Shown here in pieces: positions 44,771 to 57,102 of a stretch of DNA of 64,000 bases. Source of the stretch: Datisca glomerata (taxonomy: Eukaryota > Streptophyta > Magnoliopsida > Cucurbitales > Datiscaceae); the NCBI GenBank assembly GCA_003255025.1, contig QANY01008739.1:310001-374000 (forward strand). The letters run 5' to 3'. The position numbers and the translations under genes are program-made. Each line of letters starts with the position of its first letter. Positions within the stretch are counted from its first letter, which is position 1. A model generated the notes under the pieces. That model saw nothing but the letters and a program-made list of their open reading frames with translations, ran no database searches and had not been told where the DNA came from.

Positions 44771-45993
44771 ATGTCGTTATCCTCACTCTCAATAATCTCG
44801 AATGCAAACAAACTCACTGGTGAAAATTATGTTGATTGGAAACATAATCTTGATATTGTACTGACTGTAAAAAAATACAAGTTCGTGCTCACCACCCATT
44901 GTCTTCTTGAGACTACTATTAAATCGACTCAAGAGAAAAATGATGCATATGTTTCTTGGTTGCGTTCTGATCAGATCGCCGGGTGTTACATCTTGGCATC
45001 AGTTAGCAATGTGTTACAATAACAGCATCAGAAAATTAAGACCGCCGCTAATTTGATATTGAACATCACCAAAATGTTCAGGGATCAGGGTCATCTAGTT
45101 TATCAGACTATTGTGCGAAACTTCATGAACTCCCAGATGAAACCCAGAACTCCTGTCAGAGAACATATGATGTTGATCATTAGTTATTTGAATGAGATGG
45201 AGATCATGGGGTAGCTGAGGTAGATGGCCAGACTCAAGTTGATATGATCATTGAGACTCTACCAGACACTTTTGAAAACTTCAAACTTAATTATTTGATG
45301 AATAAGTTGAGGTACTCTCTTCCAAAACTTATAAAGGAGTTGCAAGCTGCTAAGACCCTGTTTCTAAAGGGCAAGAGGAAGAATGGAGAGATAAACTTTA
45401 CTGAAAGTAAGTCTTCCACCTCTAGCGCAAAAAAAGAAACATAAGAGAGGTCTGAAGAAAGCTAAGAAGACAAACTTGAAAGCTACGAAAGGCAAGGGCC
45501 CTGCAAAAGTGGAGAAGTTGAAAGACAAGTATCGTCATTGCGGAGTTGCTGGTCATTAGAAACGCAACTGCCCGGATTATCTTAAGGAGTTAAAACCCAA
45601 AGTACATTACTTGTTATCGAAGCCTGTTATGTGGCTGACTCTCCCTTTTGTTGGGGGAATGGAGCACTAGTATCGGTTGGAACTATTTAATTTTTATTTG
45701 AGAACAATTATTTGATTTTGCATGATGTTTATTATATCCTAGTTTTTGGGAAAAATCTCATTTCAGTAGCTAGTTTAATTGAGCAATGATTTTCTTTGGG
45801 TTTCATTGATAATGATATTAGTGTTTTTAGAAATGAATGTTTAATTACTACTGCACGCATGATAAACAACTTGCTCTATGTAAAGTCAAAAGTTCCAATG
45901 ATATGTGCACTAAAGTAAACACTGATTTATAAAGGGATAGTAAAGGGTTGAAGTCTGACTCAATCGATCTAACATACTTATGGCACTTGCGTC
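44771..45993 (+). pseudogene. Gag and start of pre-integrase, Copia family B
   Basis: The ATG at 44771 opens MSLSSLSIISNANKLTGENY, followed by VDWKHNLDIVL, the DUF4219/UBN2 start of Copia gag. After stops at about 45020 and 45210 the frame continues with LPDTFENFKLNYLMNKLRYS and a Lys-rich stretch. A damaged zinc knuckle follows (CGVAGH, stop, KRNCP; the first Cys reads His). The protease-to-pre-integrase part (NNYLILHDVYYI, then LWHLRL) follows and stops at the insertion of family A at 45994. Several stops; not functional. Confidence 0.75.
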
Positions 45994-48253
45994 TGTTGGG
46001 GGTTATGCCCTTAAAGCATGCGTATTGATATTTTGATATGAAATTTAAAGAGGATTATATTTTTCTTATAATTGTTCTTTTAAATTATTGTTGAATAATT
46101 TATATAAATATCTAAAAATTTCATATTCATTAATGAGACTATGATCTTGTATTAGTACAAGAGAATTAATATCATTGATAATGAATAAAATTGTCAGCAA
46201 CATATTAAAGTATGGAATCTTTAATGAATGATTTCTAGTACGGTTCACTAAGTATTGTGTATGCTTGTGATCTAGATTTGGATCATTGATATGTATAGAC
46301 ATCTTAGTGAATGTGCTTTATATAATAAGATTATATATGATAGGACTGATGTGAATTAATATCTTTATCAATGTGTTGTTTATCATAAAGATCTAACACA
46401 CATAATTCGATGATCAGCCTAATTCTTGAGTATTTATGACCACATATGCATGTTTACTGGATCTTTTGGTTCACTCGTTAAGGTCTGTTTGATAGTCAGG
46501 CTAGTGACTTTCGTTTTGGAGATTCAGTGATATGGATGGTTGAGGACATGATCTTACAAGATTTGGAATCTAAGCTTTCCTAACGGATCGTATATCGGTT
46601 GCCCTAAGTGTTAATTCTGGAACTAAATGGTTATTGAACTCAAATTTATAATAAGATTGTAAATTAGTCATTCACAAGTGGATTGTGGATACTTAAGGAT
46701 CAAAAGGTAATTAGAAGGGTATAACGGTAATTTTGACTATTTCTAATTTACAAACCAAAAATTGGAGGACATAACTACATGAAATGATTATGCCAGTGGA
46801 CGACATGAGAATACTCTATAAATACATTCTATAATCTCTAAGAGTGCAATTTCATATTTATAGTGAAATGATAATGGAATTAATAAATAATATTATTTAA
46901 TTAAAGAATTTAATTAATAATCTGGTTTATTGAAGCTTATGATTATACGTCTATGGTCCCCAAGTCACATCTATACTATGTTGTCTAGGGTATGAATATT
47001 TCATGATATGAGAAAATGACTGACTTGCAAAAAAAATTATTTTGGGGAAGTACATAATCATGAGATAATGATGTGTGATTAGTTAACTAAGAATTAATTA
47101 ATTGAATTATTTATATATTTGAATATAATTTTCAGAAATTTTATAAATAATTATCAATTTTTTTTAATTATCTATAAGTGAGACAGAATATCTAATTTGT
47201 GAAATTAGATAATTAAATTGTTATTAGATAATAATTTAAATCAATTAAATCTGTTATTTATGAAATAACAGATAAGTTAGTTGATAGTGATAATCAGATA
47301 TGTTAATTTTGAATTAACTGATATCTAGATAATTATCTGATTAAAATAAATATTTAATTCACAGTAATTGCCACGTGTCAATCATCGATAGTGTATCAGA
47401 AATTGGCTTGGACTATTGTAGTGTCACGTGATACTACAGTGGTGAGTGAACAACATTATAGTGCGACATGGCACTACAAAAGTGACATGAAGCACTGTGC
47501 TGGCTCACGACACACATGGCACTGCAGTTATGCACAATTACAATGGGTCCCACTGTAATTGATAATTTTATAATTAAATATTATTTCACTTTATCCCTAA
47601 AAATGTGATACGCTATTATCTAGAATATATACATATATTATTCTAATGGCCTTGTTGGATGAAAGAAGAGGAGTGAATCAGTTGATCAGATCATCAGTTC
47701 GTTAATCTAGAGTTGAATTGAGAATACAATTGGTGTTAGAGAGATTTTCTTATGTGATTAAACATTAATCAATTCTCTAAAGGAATAATCATCACGTTCT
47801 TTCAAGAATCATCTCACTAAAGTCATTCTCAGTAAATCTCTAGATCTCATGTGTTGAGAACATTTAGAGATAGAAAAAATGTCTTGTAATATTCTACGTG
47901 CCCACACACGTCCTAGTGCATTCTGAATTGACTTGGAAGATCTTGTATGAATCTTGAAGTCTACTGATCATTGAAACGAATTCTTAGTAACGGAGGATCC
48001 ATCGGTTTTTGCAAAGACACTTGATATAGATTACAAGAGGTATATGATTCCAAACCTTGTATTTGTAGATTTAATTTATAAATATATAATGGATCCTAAC
48101 TGATTGAAAAAGAGTTTTCAATAAAAGTTTTTATTTGGTTATCATGGCGTTACGCAAGTTTTATTTTATTAAAAGATTCATTTTTTTACTTTAACTTTTT
48201 AAAAGGTCACGCCCCTCCACGCTTCCGCTGCGCACGCGCCTTGACGACCAGCA
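45994..48253 (+). repeat. 5' LTR of Copia family A
   Basis: 2260 bp, TGTTGGGGGTTATG to GACGACCAGCA. Confidence 0.88.
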
Positions 48254-48255
48254 AG

Positions 48256-48267
48256 TGATATCAGAAC
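48256..48267 (+). other. Degenerate primer-binding site of Copia family A
   Basis: TGATATCAGAAC, two changes from TGGTATCAGAGC. Confidence 0.7.
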
Positions 48268-50229
48268 GGTCTTTATATATTTATATGCTAAATGTTGTGT
48301 GAGTTTTTTTGCATTATTCATATAATATGAGATATGTGTGATGAAGGATGGTTATATTTTTTGAATGTATGAAAAATAATGGATCATTATGTGTATAATG
48401 ATTATTGGGTTAGACTTTGTTTTACTATTTCCTAGATCTTGTGTAAGTTGAATTGAGGCGTAGGTATTTTTATAATTTTATTTTGAATATTGTTGTAATT
48501 ATTCCGAACGCGAGAAGATGAAGAACGCAAGAGACGAACGAAGAAAATTTACTATTCACGTAAAGCTATGTTCATCTGCGAAAACACTGTTTATTCGGGT
48601 AAGCACTATTCACCCCAGAAATTTACTGTTTCGGCGGAGGTGAACAGTGCTGGTGCTACTGTACCAGTGGTGAACAATGATTGTCTAGCGCGACAGGCGG
48701 CTGCCGTCGGTGAGACAGGCAGCGGTGGTGATGGGCGGCGATCGAAGAGTCCTATCGTCAGCGACAACTATTGTCACATTTTAGGAAAGTTTTCAACAAA
48801 CCATACAACCAACTATATCACCTAAGTGTTTTACTAAAACGTAAACTCTTTTAATTATCTATTTAAAATTTAAAATTAATGTAGTTTTAAAATTAATTAT
48901 TAATTTTTTATTTTATGAAAATTAAAAATTAATTGGTTGATTGGGTTTGACCCAAGTTTAACTAAATCAAATAAAGTATTTATTTGAATAAGTCAAAATC
49001 AACTATATTATAAGGGATAATTATAAAAATTATTTTATTTAAGAAAAATAATTTTTTTAATTAAAAAAGGTTTTGTTCAAAGTTTGAAAATTATGAAGAT
49101 GGATACCAGGAGGTGAATGTAATATTTGGAAAATATGTATTTTTGAAGTCCGTTTTATAGTTTTATTTCTTTATTTCAAGGGTTATAATTTAAATATAAC
49201 CAATAGTCACTCGGTACATTATTATTTTATTTAATTATTAAATATTTATTTAATTTTTGTGTTTGATAACATGTCCATGCATTAGTCGATCACATGTCAC
49301 ACAATCGCACACAGATTTATTGAATCATGCATCTCATATGTGAAAACATGATTTATTATGATTATCATAGTATGCTTATATGTATTACTTTTTGAAATCA
49401 CGCATGTAAACTGTTAGGTTTTAACTTGTTAAGACTTGGTAATCACGTCACACTAAATGCTAGAGTAACATTTAGGTTAACCGACTTTAGTAAAAGAGTT
49501 TTATTAAAGTTTGATGAATATAATTAATTAGTTAATCTAAGTTCACCTAATTAAGACATAGGCACTTCAAAAATTTAAATGAACTTAGATCAATGAGATT
49601 GGATTAACTGATGATTAAATATTCATAGGGTTATTATTTAACTAGTAGTTAATTTGAAATTAATTGATTAGTTACAATAGAAACATATTAACCTAAAATA
49701 GTGAGTGAGAGAAAATCGACATGTCAATGTAACATATGGTCTGCATCATTAGTACAACACTGCGAGGTGTAGTGAGGGCCTCGAGAAGTATCAATACCTC
49801 AGTTGGGCTTCTTAAGAAGATAGGAGTAAGTGATGTAGTTTAGTTTTGACCGACCATAAGATGACATATTCTAAATGAAGTCATGAAATCTGAAATGATG
49901 GGTTACACTCAGAAAGTCACAGTTAAGCTTTCATGTTGATAGTTGTGACTTGACCGAACAAGCGGTACCTTATTGTTGAAAGAGAAAATATGAGATATTT
50001 TAAGTTTTAATTAATAAGGATGAGAATGACTCATAGGCAGTCTGAGATTAATCTGACCGACCTTAAGACGGCACGTTAATCGTTGGATTATTTTATCATG
50101 ATTAGTAAATGCTAAATTTATGTGTTTATTATTATTGCATTCATCAATCATATTTACTTTTTAAATTCTAGATATTTATCAATTATATTGAATCATGTAT
50201 ATTTTAAATTTCAGTTATCACTATTATGT
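48268..50229 (+). other. Leader of Copia family A, no gene
   Basis: Untranslated DNA; its first ~290 bp matches 1080-1352 inverted. The frame at 48568-48825 is not recognisable as a protein. Confidence 0.6.
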
Positions 50230-51180
50230 CTATCATGGGCAATCATGTTACTATTTTACTCACTCTTTAGAAATTCAATGATGATAATTTTGTACGTTGA
50301 AAATCAAATATGAATTTAATATTGATTTGTGAGAACCATAAGTTCGTTCCTACTAAGCAATGTCCTAAGGAGCTAACTGCTAACACCCCTAAGAATGTTA
50401 GGGACAAATATGATGCTTGGACCATATCAAACAACAAGGCGAAATGCTACATTTTTATGAGCATGAATGTTATTCTGAGAACCAAGCGTGAAAGCATGGA
50501 GACTTCCTATAAGATTATGGAATCTTTACAGGCAATGTTTGGGCAGCAGTCTGATCAAAGTCATCATAAGGCCAGTAGGAGCTATATGAAAACTAAGATG
50601 AGGAAGGGTACTTCTGTTCGAGAACATGTTTTGAACATTATCAATATAATACACAAGGCAGAAGTAGATGAGGCGACCAATTTTTTATTTACATTATCAA
50701 TTTTTACTTGTAAATGTAAATATGATTTACTTGTACTTGAAGCTTATTTAGTGGAATATGATTTGTCATCCTGGATACTTGATTCAGGAGCCGCTAACCG
50801 TGTATATTCTTCTTTGCACATGCTTGATTCGTCAAGGGAGTTGGTTGATGGTGAGTTCATTTTGTAAGTTGGTAGCGATGTGCTCATGTCAGCTAAAATA
50901 TTAGGGACAGTCCATTTACATTTTGGATATAATTACTTAGTTTTGAACGGAGTTTATTATATTCCTATTTTTTGAGGAATTTGATTTTTCTTTCATTTTT
51001 GCAAGAACAATTATTCGAAGTTTCTTTCATTAATAAAGAGTTGATTATTTCTAAGAATGGATTCGATATCTATCATGCTAAAATTATAAATAGACTGTAT
51101 ATGTTTAAACTGACTGAACGCGTGTCAAATAATTTTGAATTATTTAAAGTAGCAAAACCTAAAAATAACAAACGACAAAG
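50230..51180 (+). pseudogene. Gag-protease remnant of Copia family A with internal deletion
   Basis: The frame 50310-50867 starts in gag (MNLILICENHKFVPTKQC, then NNKAKCYIFMSMNVILRT, TSYKIMESLQAMFGQQ and SYMKTKMRKGTSVREHVLNI). It passes after about residue 123 directly into LEAYLVEYDLSSWILDSGAA, the protease active site (DSG). The rest of gag including the zinc knuckle is missing, so a deletion has fused the two in frame. Pre-integrase follows (VYYIPIF, then FLQEQLFEVSFINKE) with stops. Confidence 0.75.
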
Positions 51181-51186
51181 AGTTTC

Positions 51187-53838
51187 TCATGATGATAACA
51201 CATATTTATGACATCTTAGGTTAGGACATATTAATCTAGATAGGTTAAATGGGTTAACAAAGCATGGTGCTTTGAGAGAGCTAAAAGTTGGAACTCTTCC
51301 TGTTTGTGAATCCTTTCTAGAAGGTAAAATGACCACACATTTCACAGGAAATGGCCAAAGAGCCAAGGAACCACTTGAGTTAGTACATAGTGATGTCTGT
51401 GGACCAATCAATGTACAAGATAGAGGTGGGTATAAGTATTTTGTCACTTTCATTGATGACTACTCTACATATGGTTATAGTTACCTAATGCATCGAAAGT
51501 CTGAAACTTTTGGAAAGTTTAAAGACTTCAAGGCTGAAGCTAAAAAGTAATTAGGTAATCATTAAAAACCCTTCGATCCGATCGAGGTGGTGAATACTTG
51601 GATTTAGAATTCAAGGATTATTTTTTGGAGTGTGAAATCATATCCCAACTCACAGCACCTGGAACACCACGGTAAAATGGTGTTGTAGAGAGGAGAAACT
51701 GAATTCTCATCATTGTCACTTACATTTTAAGCTACTCATCATCGTCACTTACATTTTAGGGATATGCACTGCACACAGCAACTAACATTTTGAATATAGT
51801 GCCTTCTAAATCTTTAAGCAAGACACCTTTAGAGTTATGGAATGACTCCAAACCTAGTTTACGTCATTTTCGTATAGGGGGTGTCCAGCTCGTTCTTAGA
51901 CCCAAGACCGGAAAGTTAGACTCCAAGTCTAAGGTATGCATATTCGTTGGCTACTCTCTTGAGAGTAGAATTGCGTACTTTTATAGTCACAATGATCAAA
52001 AAGTGTTTTGTGTCAACAAATGCAACCTTTCTTGAGCATGACTATATGCAAAACTACAAACCTCGTAGCAAAGTAGTTCCCGAGGAATTAGCGGCAGATG
52101 AGATCAGACCACCTTCAATTTCCTGAGGAATTAGCGGCAGATGAGACAAACCAGAGAAACCACAGCTCTTGCAAAGGAAATCCCAGTGCAACATTATAGT
52201 GGGAGGGTTGTGAGACAACCAGTTCGCTACGAACTAGAGGCACATGTCCTAGTGTCAGACACTCATAAGGATGATCAATTATCTTATGAAGAAGCAATGG
52301 ATGATCTTCAAAAAGAGAATTGACAAGATGCCATGAACCAGGAAATGGAATCTATGTATTCCAATTCCATCTGAAAATTTGTAAATCCACCTGAAGATGT
52401 CAAGCCCATTTGATGTAAATGGATCTTCAAGAAGAAAAGAGGTGCATGTGGGAAAGTAAAGAATTTCAAGGCACGGTTAGTAGCCAAGGGCTATATAAAA
52501 AGGGACGGAGTTACTTATGAAGAGACATCCTCCCCTATGGCCATGCTAAAATCCATTTGCATCTTTTTGTTCATAGCCGCTAGTTTTGACTATGAGATAT
52601 GGCAAATGGATGTCAAGACATCTTTTCTAAATGGTTCTCTTAAAGAAATCATATATATGATGCAACCCGAAGGGTCGTACAAAAGGGGCAAGATCAGAAA
52701 GTATGCAAGTTGCTTAAATCTATTTATGGATTAAAGAAAGTATCTAGATCTTGGAATCTTACCTTTGGTGAGATTATAAAGTCTTATGGATTCGAGTAAA
52801 CTGTTGATGAATCATGTGTTTATAAATGCACCAAAGACAAGATAGTGATTTTCTTAGTTCTTTATGTTGATGATATTCTACTCATTGGGAATGGTGTAGA
52901 AACTTTGTCAAAAGTAAAAAAGTTGTTAGTTGAGAAATTTCAAATGAAAGATTTGGGAGAAGCAAGCTATGTTATAGGCATCCAAATCTTAAGGGATAGA
53001 AAGAACAAATTATTGGCACTTTCTCAAGCATCTTATATTGATAAGGTGCTGGAAAGATTCTCTATGGAGAATTCCAAGAAATGTCAACAACCGATCAGAC
53101 ATGGAATTGTCCTCTCCAAGGAACAATGTCCTAAGACACCTCAGGAAGAAAAGGATATGAGAAAGGTTTTCTATGTTTCAACAATTGGAAGTCTTATGCA
53201 TGCTATGCTGTGTACGAAATTGGACATGTTATGCGTTAACAATTGTGAATCTTTATCAATTGAATCCAGTTTTGGAACACTGGTAAAGCACATTCTCAAG
53301 TGCTTATGAGAACGAGAAACTATATGTTTGTTTATTCAAGTAGAGACCAGAGCCCCACTGGATATACTGATTCTAATTTTCAATCAGACAAAGACAGTTA
53401 AAAGTCGACATCTGGATCAGTATTCACCCTAAGTGAATGAGCTATAGTCTAGATAAGTATTAAAAATTTCAGCATTGCAGATTCCACTATGGAAGCCGAC
53501 TATATAACAGCTTGTGAAGCTGCTAAAGAGGTGGTATGACTTAGAAAGTTCTATTTTAATCTGGAAGTAGTTCCAGATATGGACAAGTCATTGATCATGT
53601 ACTGTGATAATACTGGGCGGTGGAAAATTCCAAGGAACCGATGAGTCACAAGAGGGGGAAGCACATAGAGAGGAAATATTATCTTGTAAGAGAGATCGTG
53701 CATCGATGTGATGTGACTGTTATGAAAATAGCATCGGAACAGAAACTGGACGATTCATTTACAAAGATACTTCCTGTGAAGTCATTTGAGGTTCATGTGC
53801 ATAACATGAGATTAAGAGAGATGTCACATTTTCTTTAG
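51187..53838 (+). pseudogene. Pol of Copia family A (integrase, RT, RNase H)
   Basis: Integrase has HLRLGHINLDRLNGL, LVHSDVCGPINVQDRGGYKY and FVTFIDDYSTYGY, with stops near 51550 and a garbled stretch at 51560-51790. RT (52330-53310) has [47 protein letters not shown] with the catalytic YVDD, and DLGEASYVIGIQILRDRKN. RNase H (53330-53838) is split over frames and ends EQKLDDSFTKILPVKSFEVH. Repeated frameshifts and stops make it inactive. It is followed by a short purine-rich tract before the 3' LTR. Confidence 0.85.
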
Positions 53839-53852
53839 GGCAAGTGAGAGAT

Positions 53853-56800
53853 TGTTGGGGGTTATGCCCTCAAAGCATGTGTATTATCATTTTGATATGA
53901 AATTTAAAGAGGATTACATTTTTTTATAATTGTTTATTTAAATTATTATTGAATATTTTATATAAATATCTAAAAATTTCATATTCATTAATGCGACTTT
54001 GATCTTGTATTAGTACGAGAGGATTAAGATCATAGATAATGAATAAATTGTGAGCAACATATTAAAGTATGAAATTTTTAATAAATGGTTGCTAGTACTA
54101 TTCACTAAGCATTATGAATACGTGTCATCTAGATCAGGATCATTGATGTGGATAGATATCTTAGTGAAAGTACTTTATATAATAAGATAACATATGACAT
54201 GACCGATGTGAATTAATATATCTATTAACGTGTCGTTTATCATAAAAATTTAATACACATCAATTCGATGATCATATGTAGATCAGTCTGAATCCTGAGT
54301 AGTCATGAACTCCTATGTATGTCTACTAGATCTTTTGATTCAGTCGTTAAGGTCTATTTGTTAATCAGGCTAGTAACTTTTGATTTGGAGATTCAGTGAT
54401 GTGGATGGCTAGGAACATGATCTTAAAAAATTTGGAATCTAAGCTTTCCTAATGGATTGTATATTGGTTCCCTTAAATGTTAATTCTGGAACTGAATGGT
54501 TATTGAGCTCAAATTTATAATAAGATTATAAATTAGTCATTCACTAGTGGATTAATGGTACTTAAGGATCAAGCGGTAATTAGAAGCGTAAAATGGTAAT
54601 TTTGATCAGTTCAAATTTACGAACCAATAATTGGAGGATATAACTACATGAAATGATTATGTGAGCGGACTATATAAGAGTACTCTGTAAATACATTCCA
54701 TAATTCTCTAAGAGTGCAATTTCATATTTATAGTGAAGTAATAATGAAATTAATAAATAAGATTATTTAATTAAAGAGTTCAATTAATAATCTGATCTAT
54801 TGAAACTTAAGATTATAGGTCTATGGTCTCCAAATCACTTCTATACTATGTTGTCTAGGGTATGAATATTTCAGGTTATGAGAAAAAGAACTAACTTGCA
54901 AAATGAATTTTTATTCTAAGGAAAATACATAATTATGAGACAATTATTTATATATTTAAATATAGTTTTCAAAAATTATATATCTATAATTATCATTTTT
55001 TTGAATTATCGATAAGTGAGACAGAATATCTAATTTGTGAAATTAGATAATAATTTAAATCAACTAAATCTGTTATTTGAGAATTAACAAATAAGTTAGT
55101 TGATAGAGATAATCAGACATGTTAATTTTGAATTAACTGTTATCTAGATAATTATCTGATTAAAATAAATATTTAATTCTCAGTAATTATCACGTGTCAA
55201 GTACTGATAGGGTATCATAAATTTACATAGACTATTATGGTGTCACGCGGTACTACAATAGTGAGTGTGCAACACTGTGGTGCCACATGGCACTACAGTG
55301 GTATCGTGAGGCACTTTTCTGGCTCACAGCACACTACTGTGCCATGTGACACTACAGTTGTGCACAATTGCAGCGGGTCCCACTGTAATTGATAATTTTA
55401 TCATTAAATTCTAATCTAGAAATCTGATACGCCATTATCTAGAATATATACAAATATTATTCTAATGGCCTTGTTGGCTGAAAGAAGATGAGAGAATCAG
55501 TTGATCAGATCATCAGTTCGTCAATCAAGAGTTGCATTGAGAACACGATTGATATCATAGAGATTTTCTTCTGTGATTAAACATTAATCAAATCTTTAAA
55601 AGAATAATCATCACGTTCTTTTCGAGAATTGTCGTTCTAAAGTCTTTCTCAGTAAATCTCCAGATCTTATGTGTTGAGAACATCTAAAGACAGAAAAAGT
55701 GTCTTGTAATATTCTACGTAGGAATGGCAACTGGGCTGGCCCGGTCATGCTCAGCCCCGCCAGTTCACGGGCCGGGCCTTTTCAGGCGGTTTGCGGGCTG
55801 GTTCTGGGCCAGACAGCTGGAAATTTATGACGGCCCGGGGAGACCCGTTGAGCCGGCCCGTGAAGTCACTGGTCGGGCCCATGACGGTACGGGCTGGGCC
55901 AGTTCACGTGTCAGACTCGGTTAAATAACCGTCCCGACCCATTTACCCTCCATTTAATGTGATTTAATTCTAAAAAATGTAGAAGGGGAGAGTTGAACAT
56001 TGGTGGGGAATAGATGAAGTATAAAGATTTCGACTAAGTTATATGAAAGTCACGTTACTTTTATATAATTATTTTATTTTATTACTTTAAAATCTCAATA
56101 GAAAAACTTGTAATAATAAGTAAAATAATTATTTTATTTATTAAATTCATAAACTAGTGGTATTCATATTCACGTAAAATCTAAAAATATAATAAATAAT
56201 TTATAATTCATGTTCATTAACTGAACAAAAAATATTAAGAATATTAAACCAATATTTTTTAAAGTTTTCATGAATCCATTTTTTTATTGAATAAAATATT
56301 CATTTTAATGAAAAATATTNTTAAATGAAAATTATTATTTTTTATTTTATTAAATATGTTTATCTCAAAAGTATATTATTTGAAGTTTCGATAAAATGTG
56401 TTAAAAAACAATAAGAATATATTTTAAACACTTAATTTAACAAAAGTTATCTTGGTTTATTGGTAAAAAGTGTGATTTATAAGGGAGAGATCAAGGGTTC
56501 AAATTTCACTACATGCATAATTGTTCAAATTTTTAGACACAAAAATGGATTCACGGGATGGGCCGATTCAGGCCTGTCGGGCCTCACGGGCTGGGCCATG
56601 GGCCTTGAAGGCAAGACCCGTGGCGGCCCTGACCTGGCTCGCAGGCCTTAACGAGTCCGATAATGTTCATGACTGGTCTGGGCAGGGCCATATTGTGGCA
56701 GGCCGGTTCAGCATGTTTCGCTGGCCGAACCGGCCCTGTTGTCACCTCTAATTCTATGCGCCCACACGTCCTAGTGCTTTGAGAATTGACTTGGACGATA

Positions 56801-57102
56801 TTGGTGTGGATCTTGGAGTCTACTAATCGTTGGAACAATTTCGTGGGAACGGAGGATCGATCAGTTTTTGCAAGAATACTTGATATAGACTACAAGAGTT
56901 ATATGAATCATAACCTTGTAGTTGTAGATTTAACTTTTAAATATATAATGGATCCTGATTGATTGAAAAAAATTCAATAAAAGTTTTTATTTGGTTATCG
57001 TGGCGTTGCACACGTTTTGTTTTGCTAAAAGATTCGTTTATATAAAAAATTTAATTTTTTAAAAGGTCGCACGCTTCCACGCTTCCCCTGCGACGACCAT
57101 TA
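53853..57102 (+). repeat. 3' LTR of Copia family A, enlarged by an insertion
   Basis: Without the 1032 bp insertion and its 8 bp duplication it is about 2210 bp. It ends CGACGACCATTA. Confidence 0.88.
55719..56750 (+). mobile_element. 1032 bp hAT-type non-autonomous element
   Basis: The left end is TAGGAATGGCAACTGGGC and the right end reverse-complemented is TAGAGGTGACAACAGGGCC. Flanks are ATTCTACG (55711-55718) and ATTCTATG (56751-56758), an 8 bp target duplication with one change. Both ends are rich in GGGCCGGGC-like motifs while the middle is AT-rich (one unresolved base near 56320). No transposase; the GC-rich frames at either end are not genes. Confidence 0.88.

Larger units (their letters stand above)
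45994..57102 (+). mobile_element. Copia family A element, nested in family B
   Basis: Both LTRs are present (45994-48253; 53853-57102), with PBS and decayed gag/pol. It is flanked by GCGTC (45989-45993) and GTGTC (57103-57107), a 5 bp target duplication with one change. The LTRs differ at roughly one base in 12 by eye over the first 160 bp. The 3' LTR is lengthened by a hAT-type insertion. Confidence 0.9.

Noticed and set aside
48568..48825. 85-residue frame in the family A leader
   Set aside because: Leader DNA; no domain, and the corresponding minus-strand copy near 1080 does not keep it.
55724..56838. Gly/Arg/Pro-rich open frames
   Set aside because: They fall in the GC-rich ends of the hAT-type element and match no protein family.
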